Counted from the first letter of the stretch, positions 35,787-45,324 are shown. The stretch is 64,000 bases of DNA from Mucilaginibacter defluvii (GCF_039543225.1 NZ_BAABJI010000002.1:1798001-1862000), one strand, 5' to 3'. The notes: a model not told the origin generated them from the sequence alone. Made by a program: numbers and translations.

Positions 35787-36035
35787 ATGACTTTAGAAAT
35801 TCTTACACCAGATAAAACAGTATTTGAGGGCGAAGCCGCTTCGGTTACCGTACCAGGCATACTGGGTGCTTTTGAAATACTTAATAACCACGCTCCTATT
35901 ATTTCTATCCTGCAGGATGGCAAATTGATCGTGCGCGGTGGTTCGGTACAAAAAGAAACTTTTATTATTAAAGGCGGAGTTGTTGAAGCTGCCAATAATA
36001 AAGTTACCGTACTGGCTGAAGGTATTTCGCACTAA
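35787..36035 (+). CDS. atpC: F1Fo ATP synthase subunit epsilon (N-terminal domain only)
   Basis: The 82-residue protein has only the beta-sandwich domain of epsilon (MTLEILTPDKTVFEGEAASVTVPG, LNNHAPIISILQDGKLIVRGG); the C-terminal two-helix domain that inhibits ATP hydrolysis in E. coli is missing. Short epsilon subunits are usual in Bacteroidota. It should connect the F1 rotor to the c-ring but cannot give C-terminal-helix inhibition. It is co-transcribed with atpD and followed by a strong terminator. Confidence 0.92.
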   Translation: MTLEILTPDKTVFEGEAASVTVPGILGAFEILNNHAPIISILQDGKLIVRGGSVQKETFIIKGGVVEAANNKVTVLAEGISH

Positions 36036-36041
36036 CCTAAA

Positions 36042-36098
36042 AGAACGCAAAAAAAACGCCCCGGTAACAAGTTTACCGGGGCGTTTTTTTTGCGTTCT
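36042..36098. terminator. Long perfect-stem terminator after atpC
   Basis: A perfect 26-bp inverted repeat (36042-36067 with 36073-36098) around a 5-base loop includes an A8/T8 pair and a GC-rich core CGCCCCGGTAA. The core hairpin with T8 works as a terminator in either direction; the stem is unusually long because it also includes the flanking AGAACGC/GCGTTCT. Confidence 0.93.
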
Positions 36099-36376
36099 GT
36101 TTTCTGGTTTTTTACGTTTTCAGGCAGAATTTGAACAGTTTACTATGCACGCATAGAATACATACCGAATACCAATTTACTCTTTGGTACAATCAACAAA
36201 ATATTTAATTTTATTTAAACACTATATATAAGAATATAATTTTATTAAAGTAATATATTAAGAATTAAATATTGTTTTAAATTTTTATCCGCGTCTATTG
36301 CGATAAAAAGCCTGTCTTTCTACCTTACAATATCAATTATTAACCTTAACACCGGTTTATAAAATATACAAAGATA
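36099..36376 (+). other. Leader region of the ilv-leu operon
   Basis: This 278-base AT-rich stretch should hold the operon promoter and leader. I looked for a leader peptide rich in Leu, Ile or Val and for T-box or terminator-antiterminator structure and found none; the only upstream ATG opens a 3-codon frame (MHA). No consensus TTTG/TAnnTTTG pair was convincing. Confidence 0.5.
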
Positions 36377-38083
36377 ATGAGCGATACTACAGATACTTTA
36401 CAGGCTGTTGAATTAAACAAATACAGCAAAACCCTAACGCAGGACCCTACCCAACCGGCGGCACAAGCCATGCTTTACGGCATTGGCCTTACCGACGAAG
36501 ATATGAAGAAGGCGCAGGTGGGCGTAGCCAGTATGGGTTATGATGGCAATACCTGTAACATGCATCTGAACGATCTGGCTAAGGTGGTTAAACAAGGTAT
36601 ATGGGACGAAGGTCTGGTAGGTTTAATATTTAACACTATAGGCGTAAGCGATGGCATGAGCAACGGTACCGAAGGTATGCGTTACTCGCTGGTTAGCCGT
36701 GATGTTATTGCCGACTCCATCGAGGCTGTTTGCGGCGCGCAGTATTATGATGGCCTGATTACCCTGCCGGGTTGCGACAAAAATATGCCGGGCTCACTGA
36801 TCGCCATGGGTCGGCTTAACCGCCCGTCGATCATGGTATACGGTGGCACCATTAAACCCGGCCACTGGAAGGGTGAGGATTTGAACATCGTATCGGCATT
36901 TGAGGCTTTAGGTAAAAAGATAGCCGGCCAGATTGACGATGTTGATTTTATGGGTGTAGTTAAAAATGCCTGCCCGAGCGCGGGTGCCTGCGGCGGTATC
37001 TACACGGCAAACACCATGGCCGCGGCTATTGAGGCTATGGGCATGAGCTTACCTTACTCATCATCAAATCCTGCATTAAGCGAAGAAAAACAAGCGGAAT
37101 GCCGCGCGGCCGGTAAGGCCATTAAGGTATTGCTTGAAAAAGATATTAAGCCAAGCGACATCATGACGCGTAAGGCTTTCGAGAACGCCATCATCACCAT
37201 TATGGTAATGGGCGGCTCAACCAACGCTGTGTTACACCTTATCGCGATAGCGAAAAGCGTTGGCGTAAAATTAACTCAGGACGATTTCCAGGAACTGACC
37301 AACCGTACTCCCCTGCTGGCCGATATGAAGCCAAGCGGCAAGTACATGATGGAAGACCTGCACAAGGTAGGTGGTGTACCTGCGGTAATGAAATACCTGT
37401 TGAAGTTAGGCTGGCTACACGGTGAATGTTTAACCGTAACCGGTAAAACCCTAGCCGAAAACCTTGCTGATGTACCTGAGCTGGATTTTGATACGCAAAA
37501 GATCATTCTGCCGGTAGATAAAGCCATTAAGGCAACAGGCCACCTGCAAATTTTGTACGGTAATATTGCCGAGGGCGGCAGCGTTGCCAAAATAACCGGT
37601 AAAGAGGGCGAGCGCTTTGAAGGCCCCGCCCGTGTGTTCGATGGTGAATTTGAATTGATTGACGGTATTATGACGGGGCGAGTCAAACCGGGTGATGTGG
37701 TGGTAATCCGCAACGTGGGCCCGAAGGGTGCGCCCGGTATGCCTGAAATGCTAAAGCCAACATCGGCCATATTTGGCGCGGGTTTGGGCAGCTCAGTAGC
37801 TTTGATAACCGACGGGCGCTTTTCGGGCGGTACACACGGATTCGTAGTTGGCCACATCACCCCCGAAGCATTTGAGGGGGGCCTGATAGCACTGGTTAAA
37901 GATGATGACCGTATAGAGATCGATGCCATCAACAATACCATCAACGTAAAACTAAGCGACGAGGAAATAGCCGCCCGCAGGGCACAATGGCAGCAACCGC
38001 CGCTTAAAGTAACCAAAGGCCTGCTTTACAAATACGCAAAAACCGTAAGCACGGCCGCCGAAGGTTGTGTTACGGATGAGTAA
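36377..38083 (+). CDS. ilvD: Dihydroxy-acid dehydratase
   Basis: The 568-residue enzyme dehydrates dihydroxyisovalerate and dihydroxymethylvalerate to the 2-keto acids, the step common to valine, isoleucine and leucine synthesis. Iron-sulfur cysteines lie in DGNTCNMHL (near 54), [12 protein letters not shown] (near 134) and [18 protein letters not shown] (near 200-217). The [21 protein letters not shown] block near 480 is also conserved. It is the first gene of the ilv-leu operon, ahead of ilvB, with a fold-back element in the gap. Confidence 0.96.
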   Translation: MSDTTDTLQAVELNKYSKTLTQDPTQPAAQAMLYGIGLTDEDMKKAQVGVASMGYDGNTCNMHLNDLAKVVKQGIWDEGLVGLIFNTIGVSDGMSNGTEGMRYSLVSRDVIADSIEAVCGAQYYDGLITLPGCDKNMPGSLIAMGRLNRPSIMVYGGTIKPGHWKGEDLNIVSAFEALGKKIAGQIDDVDFMGVVKNACPSAGACGGIYTANTMAAAIEAMGMSLPYSSSNPALSEEKQAECRAAGKAIKVLLEKDIKPSDIMTRKAFENAIITIMVMGGSTNAVLHLIAIAKSVGVKLTQDDFQELTNRTPLLADMKPSGKYMMEDLHKVGGVPAVMKYLLKLGWLHGECLTVTGKTLAENLADVPELDFDTQKIILPVDKAIKATGHLQILYGNIAEGGSVAKITGKEGERFEGPARVFDGEFELIDGIMTGRVKPGDVVVIRNVGPKGAPGMPEMLKPTSAIFGAGLGSSVALITDGRFSGGTHGFVVGHITPEAFEGGLIALVKDDDRIEIDAINNTINVKLSDEEIAARRAQWQQPPLKVTKGLLYKYAKTVSTAAEGCVTDE

Positions 38084-38084
38084 G

Positions 38085-38187
38085 TCTGAACCGGAATTTT
38101 CAGAATTAGGGAATTAACAGTATGAGTATAAATGTCAATTAGTAAAAATTCTGCTCATTATAAAATTCTGAAAATTCAGGTTCAAGA
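38085..38187 (+). repeat. Fold-back element between ilvD and ilvB
   Basis: The arms TCTGAACCGGAATTTTCAG (38085-38103, continuing AATT) and its near-perfect reverse complement (38164-38187) differ by one base and one insertion. The element begins one base after the ilvD stop. The arm sequence is unrelated to the CCCCTAAAGGGG family. Confidence 0.8.
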
Positions 38188-38239
38188 ATAAAATAAAGAA
38201 ATAACATTCGAGTCGATATTCGAAATAAAATAAGAGATT

Positions 38240-39979
38240 ATGGAAGTTGCACAACAGGAAATACCTGCACCAGCCAAAACCAAAGAAACTGTAGAGGTGT
38301 CGGGTTCAGTTGCATTGCTTGAGGCGTTGATAGCTGAGGGTACCGATACCATTTTCGGTTATCCGGGTGGGGCTATTATGCCTATTTATGATGCTTTGTA
38401 TGATTATAACGAGAAGCTGAACCACGTACTGGTGCGCCATGAACAAGGTGGTATTCACGCCGGGCAAGGTTATGCACGCACATCGGGCAAGGTTGGCGTA
38501 GTGTTCGCTACAAGCGGACCGGGTGCTACCAACCTGGTTACCGGTTTGGCCGACGCGCAGATTGACAGCACGCCACTGGTTTGCATCACCGGGCAGGTAT
38601 TCGCACACTTGTTAGGTACTGATGCCTTCCAGGAAACCGACGTGATCAACATCACTACACCGGTTACCAAATGGAACTACCAGGTAACGGATGCTAACGA
38701 GATACCGGAAGTTATCGCTAAGGCATTTTACATCGCTCGCAGCGGTCGCCCAGGCCCGGTATTGATCGACATTACCAAGAACGCGCAGATACAAAAATTT
38801 AACTTTGAGGGATATGTGCCTTGCAACCATATCCGCAGCTACAGGCCGAAACCTATAGTGCGTAAACAGTATATTGAAGAGGCTGCAGCGCTTATCAACC
38901 AAGCAAAAAAACCTTTTGTGCTTTGGGGCCAGGGTGTAATTTTAGGCAGTGCCGAGCAGGAATTTAAAGCTTTTATTGAAAAAGCAGGCATTCCATCAGC
39001 ATGGACAATTTTAGGTGTAGGCGCTATCCCGACAGATCACCCACTAAACGTAGGTATGCTGGGGATGCATGGTAACTACGGTCCTAACGTATTAACCAAT
39101 GAGTGCGATGTATTGATCGCCATCGGTATGCGTTTTGATGACCGCGTAACCGGCCGGTTAGATAAATATGCCAAACAAGCCAAGGTGATCCACCTTGATA
39201 TTGATCCGGCCGAGATTGACAAGAACGTACAAACCACCGTACCGGTATGGGGCGACTGTAAGGAAACCCTTCCCCTGCTTACCGAACTGGTAGAAGCGAA
39301 AGCACATACCGAGTGGCTGGCAAAATTTAACGACTTTACCCAAAAAGAAGTGGAGGCGGTTATCCATAAGGAACTAAACCCGGATACCGAGGAAATGACC
39401 ATGGGCGAAGTGGTAAGGGTATTGAACGAGCTTACCGGCGGCGATGCCGTTATTGTTACCGACGTGGGCCAGCACCAGATGGTGGGCTGCCGTTATGCCA
39501 AATTCAACAAAACCCGCAGCAACGTAACCAGCGGTGGCTTAGGTACCATGGGCTTTGCCCTGCCTGCAGCTATAGGCGCTAAGTTTGGTGCGCAGGATCG
39601 CCCGGTAGTTGCCATTATTGGCGATGGCGGCTTCCAGATGACCTTACAAGAACTGGGTACCATTATGCAAACCGGCGTTAACGTAAAGATCATCATCCTG
39701 AACAATCGCTTTTTAGGTATGGTACGCCAGTGGCAGGAGCTGTTCAACGAGCGCCGTTACTCGTTTGTGGATATCCAAAGTCCGGATTTTGTACGCGTGG
39801 CAAGCGGTTATGGCATTGCGGGCAAATCTGTGAACGATCGCGCTGAACTAACCGCGGCATTAGAGCAGATGCTTAACCACAATGGTTCATTCCTACTGGA
39901 AGTAATGGTTACTAAAGAGAATAACGTATTCCCGATGGTACCACAAGGTTGCAGCGTTTCTGAAATCAGGCTTAAATAA
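38240..39979 (+). CDS. ilvB: Acetolactate synthase large (catalytic) subunit
   Basis: The 579-residue thiamine diphosphate enzyme makes acetolactate and acetohydroxybutyrate from pyruvate. The catalytic Glu is in LVRHEQGGIHAGQGYAR near 55-71, the FAD-binding region in the middle domain, and the ThDP/Mg motif is GDGGFQMTLQELGT near 459-472 followed by NNRFLGMVRQWQ. It needs the IlvN subunit encoded next. A fold-back element begins right after its stop codon and runs into ilvN. Confidence 0.96.
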   Translation: MEVAQQEIPAPAKTKETVEVSGSVALLEALIAEGTDTIFGYPGGAIMPIYDALYDYNEKLNHVLVRHEQGGIHAGQGYARTSGKVGVVFATSGPGATNLVTGLADAQIDSTPLVCITGQVFAHLLGTDAFQETDVINITTPVTKWNYQVTDANEIPEVIAKAFYIARSGRPGPVLIDITKNAQIQKFNFEGYVPCNHIRSYRPKPIVRKQYIEEAAALINQAKKPFVLWGQGVILGSAEQEFKAFIEKAGIPSAWTILGVGAIPTDHPLNVGMLGMHGNYGPNVLTNECDVLIAIGMRFDDRVTGRLDKYAKQAKVIHLDIDPAEIDKNVQTTVPVWGDCKETLPLLTELVEAKAHTEWLAKFNDFTQKEVEAVIHKELNPDTEEMTMGEVVRVLNELTGGDAVIVTDVGQHQMVGCRYAKFNKTRSNVTSGGLGTMGFALPAAIGAKFGAQDRPVVAIIGDGGFQMTLQELGTIMQTGVNVKIIILNNRFLGMVRQWQELFNERRYSFVDIQSPDFVRVASGYGIAGKSVNDRAELTAALEQMLNHNGSFLLEVMVTKENNVFPMVPQGCSVSEIRLK

Positions 39980-40101
39980 CACCCCTCCCGGCCTCCCCCA
40001 AGGGGAGGTGCGATAAAACTTTCAAAAGAATTTAGATCATGACAAACACATTAAATGAAGATAAAAAAGTCCTCCCTGCCAGGGAGGATTTAGGTGGGGT
40101 T
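39980..40101 (+). repeat. Fold-back element, CCCCTAAAGGGG family, copy 4, reaching into ilvN
   Basis: The left arm (39980-40011, with GGCCTCCCCCAAGGGGAGG) starts on the base after the ilvB TAA. The right arm (40071-40101, CCTCCCTGCCAGGGAGG, then TTAGGTGGGGTT) lies inside ilvN. The ilvN ATG (40039) is in the loop, so the first 21 or so codons are element sequence. Confidence 0.72.
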
Positions 40102-40686
40102 AAACAGGAATTCAACATAACGGTATATACCGAAAACCAAATTGGTCTTTTAAACCGAATTGCTATTATATTTACACGCCGTAAGATTAATATCGACAGC
40201 CTGAACACTTCGCCATCAGAGGTTGACAGCATACACCGCTTCACCATCGTGATAAACGAAACGGAAGATGTAGTACGTAAGTTATGCCGCCAGATTGAAA
40301 AACAGGTAGAAGTATTGAAAGTATACTATCATACCAATGCTGATGTGATTTGGCAGGAAATGGCGCTTTACAAGGTATCAACCAACGTAATTGCCGAGCA
40401 GGTAAGCGTTGAGCGTTTATTGCGCGAAAATGGTGCCCGCGCGGTGGTGATCCGTAAGGATTACACGGTGTTTGAAACCACCGGCCACCGTGAAGAGACC
40501 GAATCGCTTATAAAAATTCTTCAGCCTTACGGCCTGATCGAATTTGTACGCAGCGCCCGGGTAGCCATTATTAAGAACAGCGAAGGCTTTAACGCCAAAC
40601 TACGCGAATTTGAAAGGCTTGAACCGGGTGAAGAAGTGATTGAGAATGAATATTTAAACCAGGGGCAGAAGGTGTTTACGATGTAA
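40039..40686 (+). CDS. ilvN: Acetolactate synthase small (regulatory) subunit
   Basis: The 215-residue protein has an N-terminal ACT domain (FNITVYTENQIGLLNRIAIIFTRRKINIDSL, about 25-55) that binds valine for feedback control of IlvB, and a C-terminal domain with VIRKDYTVFETTGHREETESLIKIL. About 22 residues precede the ACT domain. They include VLPAREDLGGV, encoded by the right arm of a fold-back repeat, so the N-terminal extension is repeat-derived. It follows ilvB by 59 bases. Confidence 0.94.
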   Translation: MTNTLNEDKKVLPAREDLGGVKQEFNITVYTENQIGLLNRIAIIFTRRKINIDSLNTSPSEVDSIHRFTIVINETEDVVRKLCRQIEKQVEVLKVYYHTNADVIWQEMALYKVSTNVIAEQVSVERLLRENGARAVVIRKDYTVFETTGHREETESLIKILQPYGLIEFVRSARVAIIKNSEGFNAKLREFERLEPGEEVIENEYLNQGQKVFTM

Positions 40687-40699
40687 TCCCATTTTAAAA

Positions 40700-40729
40700 G
40701 CACCATCGCGACGTGCGAAGTAATGGTGC
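40700..40729 (+). repeat. Small inverted repeat between ilvN and ilvC
   Basis: GCACCAT (40700-40706) is inverted at 40723-40729 (ATGGTGC); the centre CGCGACGTGCGAAG resembles the ATTGCGAGGTACGAAGCAAT type seen at 43.4 and 50.9 kb. A weak and probably decayed copy. The rest of the 40687-40811 gap shows nothing. Confidence 0.5.
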
Positions 40730-40811
40730 ATACAACAAGTAACTAAGAACTAAAAACAATAAAACCAAGGTGAAACGCCTGTAAGCGCATCACACAACAA
40801 AACAAAAAAAC

Positions 40812-41870
40812 ATGGCAAAATTAAATTTCGGCGGTACTGAAGAAAATGTAGTTACCCGCGAGGAGTTCCCTTTATCAAAAGCGCAGGACGTACTTAAAAA
40901 CGAAACTGTAGCCGTTATTGGTTACGGTGTTCAAGGTCCGGGCCAGGCTTTAAACCAAAAAGACAATGGCATTAACGTAATTGTTGGTCAGCGTAAAAAC
41001 TCTAAAACCTGGGATAAAGCGATTGCTGATGGCTTTGTACCCGGCGAAACTCTTTTTGAAATTGAAGAAGCCCTTGAAAAAGGTACCATTATTTGCTACC
41101 TGCTTAGCGACGCTGCGCAGATCGAGCTTTGGCCAACTGTTAAAAAACACTTAACTCCGGGTAAGGCATTATATTTCTCTCACGGTTTCGGTATCACTTT
41201 TAATGAGCAAACCGGCATTGTTCCTCCGGCTGATGTTGACGTATTCCTGGTTGCCCCTAAAGGTTCAGGTACTTCACTGCGCCGTATGTTTTTGCAAGGC
41301 CGTGGCTTAAATTCAAGCTTCGCTATCTTCCAGGATGCTACCGGTAAAGCATGGGAGCGTGTTATTGCACTGGGTATCGCTGTAGGTAGCGGTTACCTGT
41401 TTGAAACTGATTTCAAGAAAGAAGTATTCAGCGACCTTACCGGCGAGCGTGGTACTTTGATGGGTTGTATCCAAGGCATCTTCGCCGCACAATACGATGT
41501 ATTGCGCAGCAATGGCCACACACCATCTGAGGCATTTAACGAAACTGTTGAGGAGCTGACCCAATCATTAATGCCTTTAGTTGCTGAAAACGGCATGGAC
41601 TGGATGTACGCCAACTGCTCAACCACTGCACAACGCGGCGCGCTTGACTGGTGGAAAAAATTCCGTGACGCTACTAAACCGGTGTTTGAAGAATTATACA
41701 ACAGCGTTGCTACCGGCAAAGAGTCACAACGTTCTATCGACTCAAACAGCCAGCCTGATTACCGTGAAAAACTTAACGCCGAACTTGCTGAACTACGTGA
41801 CAGCGAATTATGGCAGGCAGGTAAAACTGTACGCAGCCTTCGCCCCGAGAACCAGGCGGTAGAAGCGTAA
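40812..41870 (+). CDS. ilvC: Ketol-acid reductoisomerase
   Basis: The 352-residue class I enzyme isomerises and reduces acetolactate to dihydroxyisovalerate (and the isoleucine homologue) with Mg2+ and NAD(P)H. The N-terminal Rossmann loop reads GYGVQGPGQALNQKD (near 37-51), in place of the more common GYGSQGHAHALN of other phyla, and the cofactor loop is GQRKNSKTWDKA. The catalytic domain has SDLTGERGTLMG near 212-223. Only one C-terminal catalytic domain is present. It follows ilvN after 125 bases. Confidence 0.95.
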   Translation: MAKLNFGGTEENVVTREEFPLSKAQDVLKNETVAVIGYGVQGPGQALNQKDNGINVIVGQRKNSKTWDKAIADGFVPGETLFEIEEALEKGTIICYLLSDAAQIELWPTVKKHLTPGKALYFSHGFGITFNEQTGIVPPADVDVFLVAPKGSGTSLRRMFLQGRGLNSSFAIFQDATGKAWERVIALGIAVGSGYLFETDFKKEVFSDLTGERGTLMGCIQGIFAAQYDVLRSNGHTPSEAFNETVEELTQSLMPLVAENGMDWMYANCSTTAQRGALDWWKKFRDATKPVFEELYNSVATGKESQRSIDSNSQPDYREKLNAELAELRDSELWQAGKTVRSLRPENQAVEA

Positions 41871-41898
41871 CATTAGCCGAAAGCCACAAAAATAACTC

Positions 41899-41926
41899 AT
41901 CCCCCTTTGCTTGTGCAAAGGGGGAT
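41899..41926 (+). repeat. Perfect hairpin between ilvC and leuC
   Basis: ATCCCCCTTTGC (41899-41910) and its exact reverse complement (41915-41926) are separated by TTGT. The sequence after it (ATATATTGC) is not a T run, so it is not a standard terminator. A second, weaker pair, ATGTAATG (41956-41963) and CATTACAT (41986-41993), follows. Confidence 0.75.
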
Positions 41927-42015
41927 ATATTGCAAAAGCGATGATTGAGTTAAACATGTAATGGGCAACCTAACTGACTATCGCACATTACATATACAAT
42001 AGGACAAAAAGAAAA

Positions 42016-43434
42016 ATGGCAAAGACATTATTTGATAAGATTTGGGATGCCCACGTTGTTAGCAGCAAGGAGGGATTTCCGGATATTTTGTACATCGATA
42101 CACACTTTATCCACGAGGTTACCAGTCCGCAGGCTTTTGACGGATTGCGCCAGCGTGGATTACCTGTTTTCAGGCCGAAGCAAACCGTTGCCACGGCCGA
42201 TCACAACGTACCTACCTGGGATCAGCACCTGCCTATCAAGGAGGAGCTATCGCGTTACCAGGTGGATATGCTTACAAAAAACTGCGCCGAATTTGGCGTT
42301 GAACTTTATGGCCTCGGCCACCCATACCAGGGCATAGTGCACGTAATAGGCCCAGAGCTGGGCATAACCCGCCCCGGCAGCACTTATGTTTGCGGCGACA
42401 GCCATACCTCTACCCACGGCGCCTTCGGGTCGATAGCGTTTGGTATTGGCACATCACAGGTTGAGCAGGTACTGGCCACCCAGTGCTTACTGCAATCGCG
42501 CCCTAAACGCATGAAAATTGAAGTTAACGGCACCCTGCAAAAAGGCGTGGGTGCAAAAGATATAATACTATACATCATCAGCAAAATATCGGCCGCAGGC
42601 GGTACCGGTTACTTTGTTGAATATGCCGGTGATACCATCCGTTCGCTGAGCATGGAAGGCCGCATGACCATCTGCAATATGAGCATCGAAATGGGTGCCC
42701 GCGGTGGTTTAATAGCGCCCGACCAAACCACTATCGACTATGTAAAAGGTCGTGAATTTGCCCCTAAAGGCGAAGAATGGGATAAAGCCGTAGCCTATTG
42801 GGAAACACTTTACTCTGACGACGATGCCGAGTTTGATTCGGTATTAACCTTTAATGCCGAAGATATTGAGCCGATGATCACCTACGGTACTAATCCGGGT
42901 ATGGGCATCGGTGTTACACAACAGGTACCCGCTACGGAGGATTTTGAGGCTAAGGAACAAGGCTCATACAAAAAAGCCCTTGATTATATGGGCCTGCACG
43001 ATAATGAGCAGTTGTTAGGCAAACCGATCGACTATGTATTCATTGGTAGTTGTACCAACTCCCGTATTGAGGATCTGCGCCAGGTGGCCGCCTTTGTAAA
43101 AGGCAAACACAAGGCCGAGAATGTTACGGTTTGGGTAGTACCCGGCTCAAAACAAGTAGAACAACAAGCCATAGCCGAAGGCTTGGACAAGATATTTGAA
43201 TCAGCAGGCTTCCCGCTGCGCGAACCGGGTTGCAGCGCATGTTTAGGCATGAACGAGGACAAGATACCGGCAGGTAAATACTGCGTATCAACCTCAAACC
43301 GCAACTTTGAAGGCCGCCAGGGACCAAACTCCCGCACCTTGTTAGCCAGCCCGCTAACCGCTGCTGCTGCAGCTATTACCGGTAGAGTTACTGATATTAG
43401 AGAAATGCTGAACGAGGAGGAATTAGTCGGTTAA
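42016..43434 (+). CDS. leuC: 3-isopropylmalate dehydratase large subunit
   Basis: The 472-residue aconitase-family protein carries the [4Fe-4S] cluster that isomerises 2- to 3-isopropylmalate with LeuD. Conserved segments are [32 protein letters not shown] near 128-160, [12 protein letters not shown] near 340 (first cluster Cys) and [13 protein letters not shown] near 405 (remaining cluster Cys). It is in the operon before leuD; a 9-bp hairpin occupies the short gap. Confidence 0.96.
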   Translation: MAKTLFDKIWDAHVVSSKEGFPDILYIDTHFIHEVTSPQAFDGLRQRGLPVFRPKQTVATADHNVPTWDQHLPIKEELSRYQVDMLTKNCAEFGVELYGLGHPYQGIVHVIGPELGITRPGSTYVCGDSHTSTHGAFGSIAFGIGTSQVEQVLATQCLLQSRPKRMKIEVNGTLQKGVGAKDIILYIISKISAAGGTGYFVEYAGDTIRSLSMEGRMTICNMSIEMGARGGLIAPDQTTIDYVKGREFAPKGEEWDKAVAYWETLYSDDDAEFDSVLTFNAEDIEPMITYGTNPGMGIGVTQQVPATEDFEAKEQGSYKKALDYMGLHDNEQLLGKPIDYVFIGSCTNSRIEDLRQVAAFVKGKHKAENVTVWVVPGSKQVEQQAIAEGLDKIFESAGFPLREPGCSACLGMNEDKIPAGKYCVSTSNRNFEGRQGPNSRTLLASPLTAAAAAITGRVTDIREMLNEEELVG

Positions 43435-43437
43435 CAT

Positions 43438-43465
43438 CTTCATTGCTTCGTACCTCGCAATGAAG
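43438..43465 (+). repeat. Hairpin between leuC and leuD (ATTGC-GCAAT type)
   Basis: CTTCATTGC (43438-43446) is exactly inverted at 43457-43465 (GCAATGAAG), with loop TTCGTACCTC. The same word (TTGCTTCGTACCTTGCAATG) forms the right arm of the 50.9-kb element. It begins 4 bases after the leuC stop and ends 15 bases before the leuD ATG. Confidence 0.72.
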
Positions 43466-43479
43466 TGAACAAAATCATC

Positions 43480-44073
43480 ATGACAAAAATATTCAAACAT
43501 ATACAAACCACCGTGGTGCCTCTGCCTATCGAGAATATTGATACAGATCAGATCATTCCCGCGCGTTTTTTGAAGGCCACTACCCGTGAGGGCTTCGGCA
43601 ATAACCTTTTCCGCGATTGGCGCTTTGACGAGAACGATCAGCCAAAAGCCGATTTCGTATTAAACCACCCCACCTACAGCGGTAAGGTGCTGGTAGCTGG
43701 CAAAAACTTTGGTTGCGGCAGTAGTCGTGAACATGCGGCCTGGGCCATATCTGATTATGGTTTTGATGCCGTGGTAAGCAGCTTTTTTGCCGACATATTT
43801 AAGGGCAATGCCCTTAACAATGGCTTGCTGCCGGTACAGGTGAGCGACGATTTCCTGAAAAAGATTTTCGATGCGGTATTTGCCGATCATACTACCGTTG
43901 TAGACATTGACCTTGAAAACCAGGTGATCAAAATCTCAACAACTGGCGAACAAGAAAGCTTCGAGATCAATCCGTATAAAAAAGCCTGTTTAATAAACGG
44001 GTACGATGATATTGATTACATACTGAGCAACAGGGCAGCGGTAGAGGAATTTGAAAAGGCCCCTAATCCCTAA
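43480..44073 (+). CDS. leuD: 3-isopropylmalate dehydratase small subunit
   Basis: The 197-residue swivel subunit works with LeuC. It has the family pattern [15 protein letters not shown] near 27-41 and [41 protein letters not shown] near 70-110. ATG 43480 is preferred over a GTG at 43465 because the GTG lies in the hairpin and adds only NKII. The last codons (KAPNP, stop) fall inside the left arm of the next fold-back element, so the C-terminal tail may be repeat-derived. Confidence 0.94.
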   Translation: MTKIFKHIQTTVVPLPIENIDTDQIIPARFLKATTREGFGNNLFRDWRFDENDQPKADFVLNHPTYSGKVLVAGKNFGCGSSREHAAWAISDYGFDAVVSSFFADIFKGNALNNGLLPVQVSDDFLKKIFDAVFADHTTVVDIDLENQVIKISTTGEQESFEINPYKKACLINGYDDIDYILSNRAAVEEFEKAPNP

Positions 44074-44150
44074 AGGGGAACCGGAGAGCCGATTCAATAA
44101 TTATAACATACATATTAAACACTTATTCCCCCTTTAGGGGGTTAGGGGGC
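44058..44150 (+). repeat. Fold-back element, CCCCTAAAGGGG family, copy 5, spanning the leuD stop
   Basis: The left arm GGCCCCTAATCCCTAAAGGG (44058-44077, to 44080) contains the leuD TAA (44071-44073). The right arm TTCCCCCTTTAGGGGGTTAG (44126-44145, to 44150) is its near-perfect reverse complement and ends 2 bases before the leuB ATG. Confidence 0.82.
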
Positions 44151-44152
44151 AA

Positions 44153-45223
44153 ATGAAAAAACACATTTTAGTAATACCAGGCGACGGCATCGGGCCGGAG
44201 GTTACTACCTGGGGTAAGGCGGTACTGGAAAAGGTTGGCGCGGCAGGCGGACATGAATTTACGTTTGACGAGGCGCTGATGGGTCATGCAGCCATTGAGG
44301 CAACCGGTAACCCGCTGCCTGATGAAACTCTGGAAAAAGCAAAAGCCAGTGATGCCATCCTTTTTGGTGCCATCGGCCATATAAAATACGATAACGATCC
44401 ATCGGCGAAGGTTCGCCCGGAGCAGGGATTGTTAAAGATACGCAAGGAACTTGGCCTGTATGCCAACCTGCGCCCCATCATGCTGTTTGATGAGTTGCTG
44501 GATGCATCAAGCCTGAAGCCTGAAATTCTAAGGGGAACGGATATTCTGTTCTTCCGCGAACTGACAGGCGATGTTTACTTTGGCGAGAAGAAACGCAGCG
44601 AAGACCGCAACACAGCTTCTGATCTAATGATCTATCATCGTTATGAGGTTGAGCGCATTGCAACAAAGGCATATGAAGCTGCCCGCGCGCGTGGCAAACG
44701 CCTGTGCTCGGTTGATAAGGCTAACGTATTGGAGGCATCGCGCCTGTGGCGTGAGGTTGTGCAGGAAGTAGCCAAAAACTACCCTGACGTTGAAACCGAA
44801 CACATGTTTATTGATAACGCCGCCATGCAACTGGTTAAAAACCCTAAAAAGTTTGATGTGGTGCTTACCGCCAACCTTTTTGGTGATATCCTGACCGATG
44901 AGGCTTCGCAGATCGCGGGCTCAATGGGTATGCTTGCTTCTGCCTCGGTAGGTGATGGCACCGGCTTTTTTGAGCCTATCCACGGTTCGGCGCATGATAT
45001 TGCCGGGCAGGATAAAGCCAACCCGCTGGCTTCTATCCTATCCGTAGCGCTGATGTTCGAGATCAGCTTCGGCCTGAAAGAGGAAGCTAAAAAGATAACC
45101 GACGCTATCGACAAAGTACTAAAAGACGGCTACCGCACCGGCGACATTGCCGATGCCAACACCGACAAAGCCAAAATATTAGGCACCACCGCCATGGGCC
45201 AAAAAGTACTGGAATATTTGTAA
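44153..45223 (+). CDS. leuB: 3-isopropylmalate dehydrogenase
   Basis: The 356-residue NAD-dependent enzyme oxidises and decarboxylates 3-isopropylmalate to 2-ketoisocaproate. It has ILVIPGDGIGPEV (4-16), LLKIRKELGLYANLRPI near 92-108, the ELTGDVYFGEK loop near 132-142, and TANLFGDILTDEASQIAGSMG near 240-260 with the metal-binding Asp. It starts 2 bases after the repeat that spans the leuD stop, and another copy of the repeat begins at its own stop. Confidence 0.96.
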   Translation: MKKHILVIPGDGIGPEVTTWGKAVLEKVGAAGGHEFTFDEALMGHAAIEATGNPLPDETLEKAKASDAILFGAIGHIKYDNDPSAKVRPEQGLLKIRKELGLYANLRPIMLFDELLDASSLKPEILRGTDILFFRELTGDVYFGEKKRSEDRNTASDLMIYHRYEVERIATKAYEAARARGKRLCSVDKANVLEASRLWREVVQEVAKNYPDVETEHMFIDNAAMQLVKNPKKFDVVLTANLFGDILTDEASQIAGSMGMLASASVGDGTGFFEPIHGSAHDIAGQDKANPLASILSVALMFEISFGLKEEAKKITDAIDKVLKDGYRTGDIADANTDKAKILGTTAMGQKVLEYL

Positions 45224-45320
45224 CCCTCCCGGCCTCCCCAAAGGGAGGAGATTAACGAGGAGTTGCCATTATAATTTAAAAAAAAAGAGCCTCTCCCCTT
45301 TGGGGAGATAAGAGAGGGGT
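45223..45320 (+). repeat. Fold-back element, CCCCTAAAGGGG family, copy 6
   Basis: The left arm ACCCTCCCGGCCTCCCCAAA (45223-45242, to 45250) starts on the last base of the leuB stop. The right arm (45290-45320, CCTCTCCCCTTTGGGGAG and on to GAGAGGGGT) is inverted. It ends 4 bases before the methyltransferase ATG. Confidence 0.82.
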
Positions 45321-45324
45321 ACCA

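Noticed and set aside
36099..36376. Leader peptide attenuator or T-box for the ilv-leu operon
   Set aside because: No Leu/Ile/Val-rich short frame, no terminator-antiterminator pair and no T-box core was found in the leader.
37276..38016. Open frame of 246 codons on the minus strand within ilvD
   Set aside because: Antisense shadow of ilvD; low-complexity Ser/Pro-rich translation typical of reversed coding sequence.
41899..41926. Rho-independent terminator between ilvC and leuC
   Set aside because: The stem is perfect but is followed by ATATATTGC, not a T run, and lies inside a clearly continuous operon. Listed as a hairpin instead.
43465..43479. GTG at 43465 as the leuD start
   Set aside because: It lies in the arm of the leuC-leuD hairpin and adds only five residues before the ATG at 43480, which gives the normal LeuD N-terminus.
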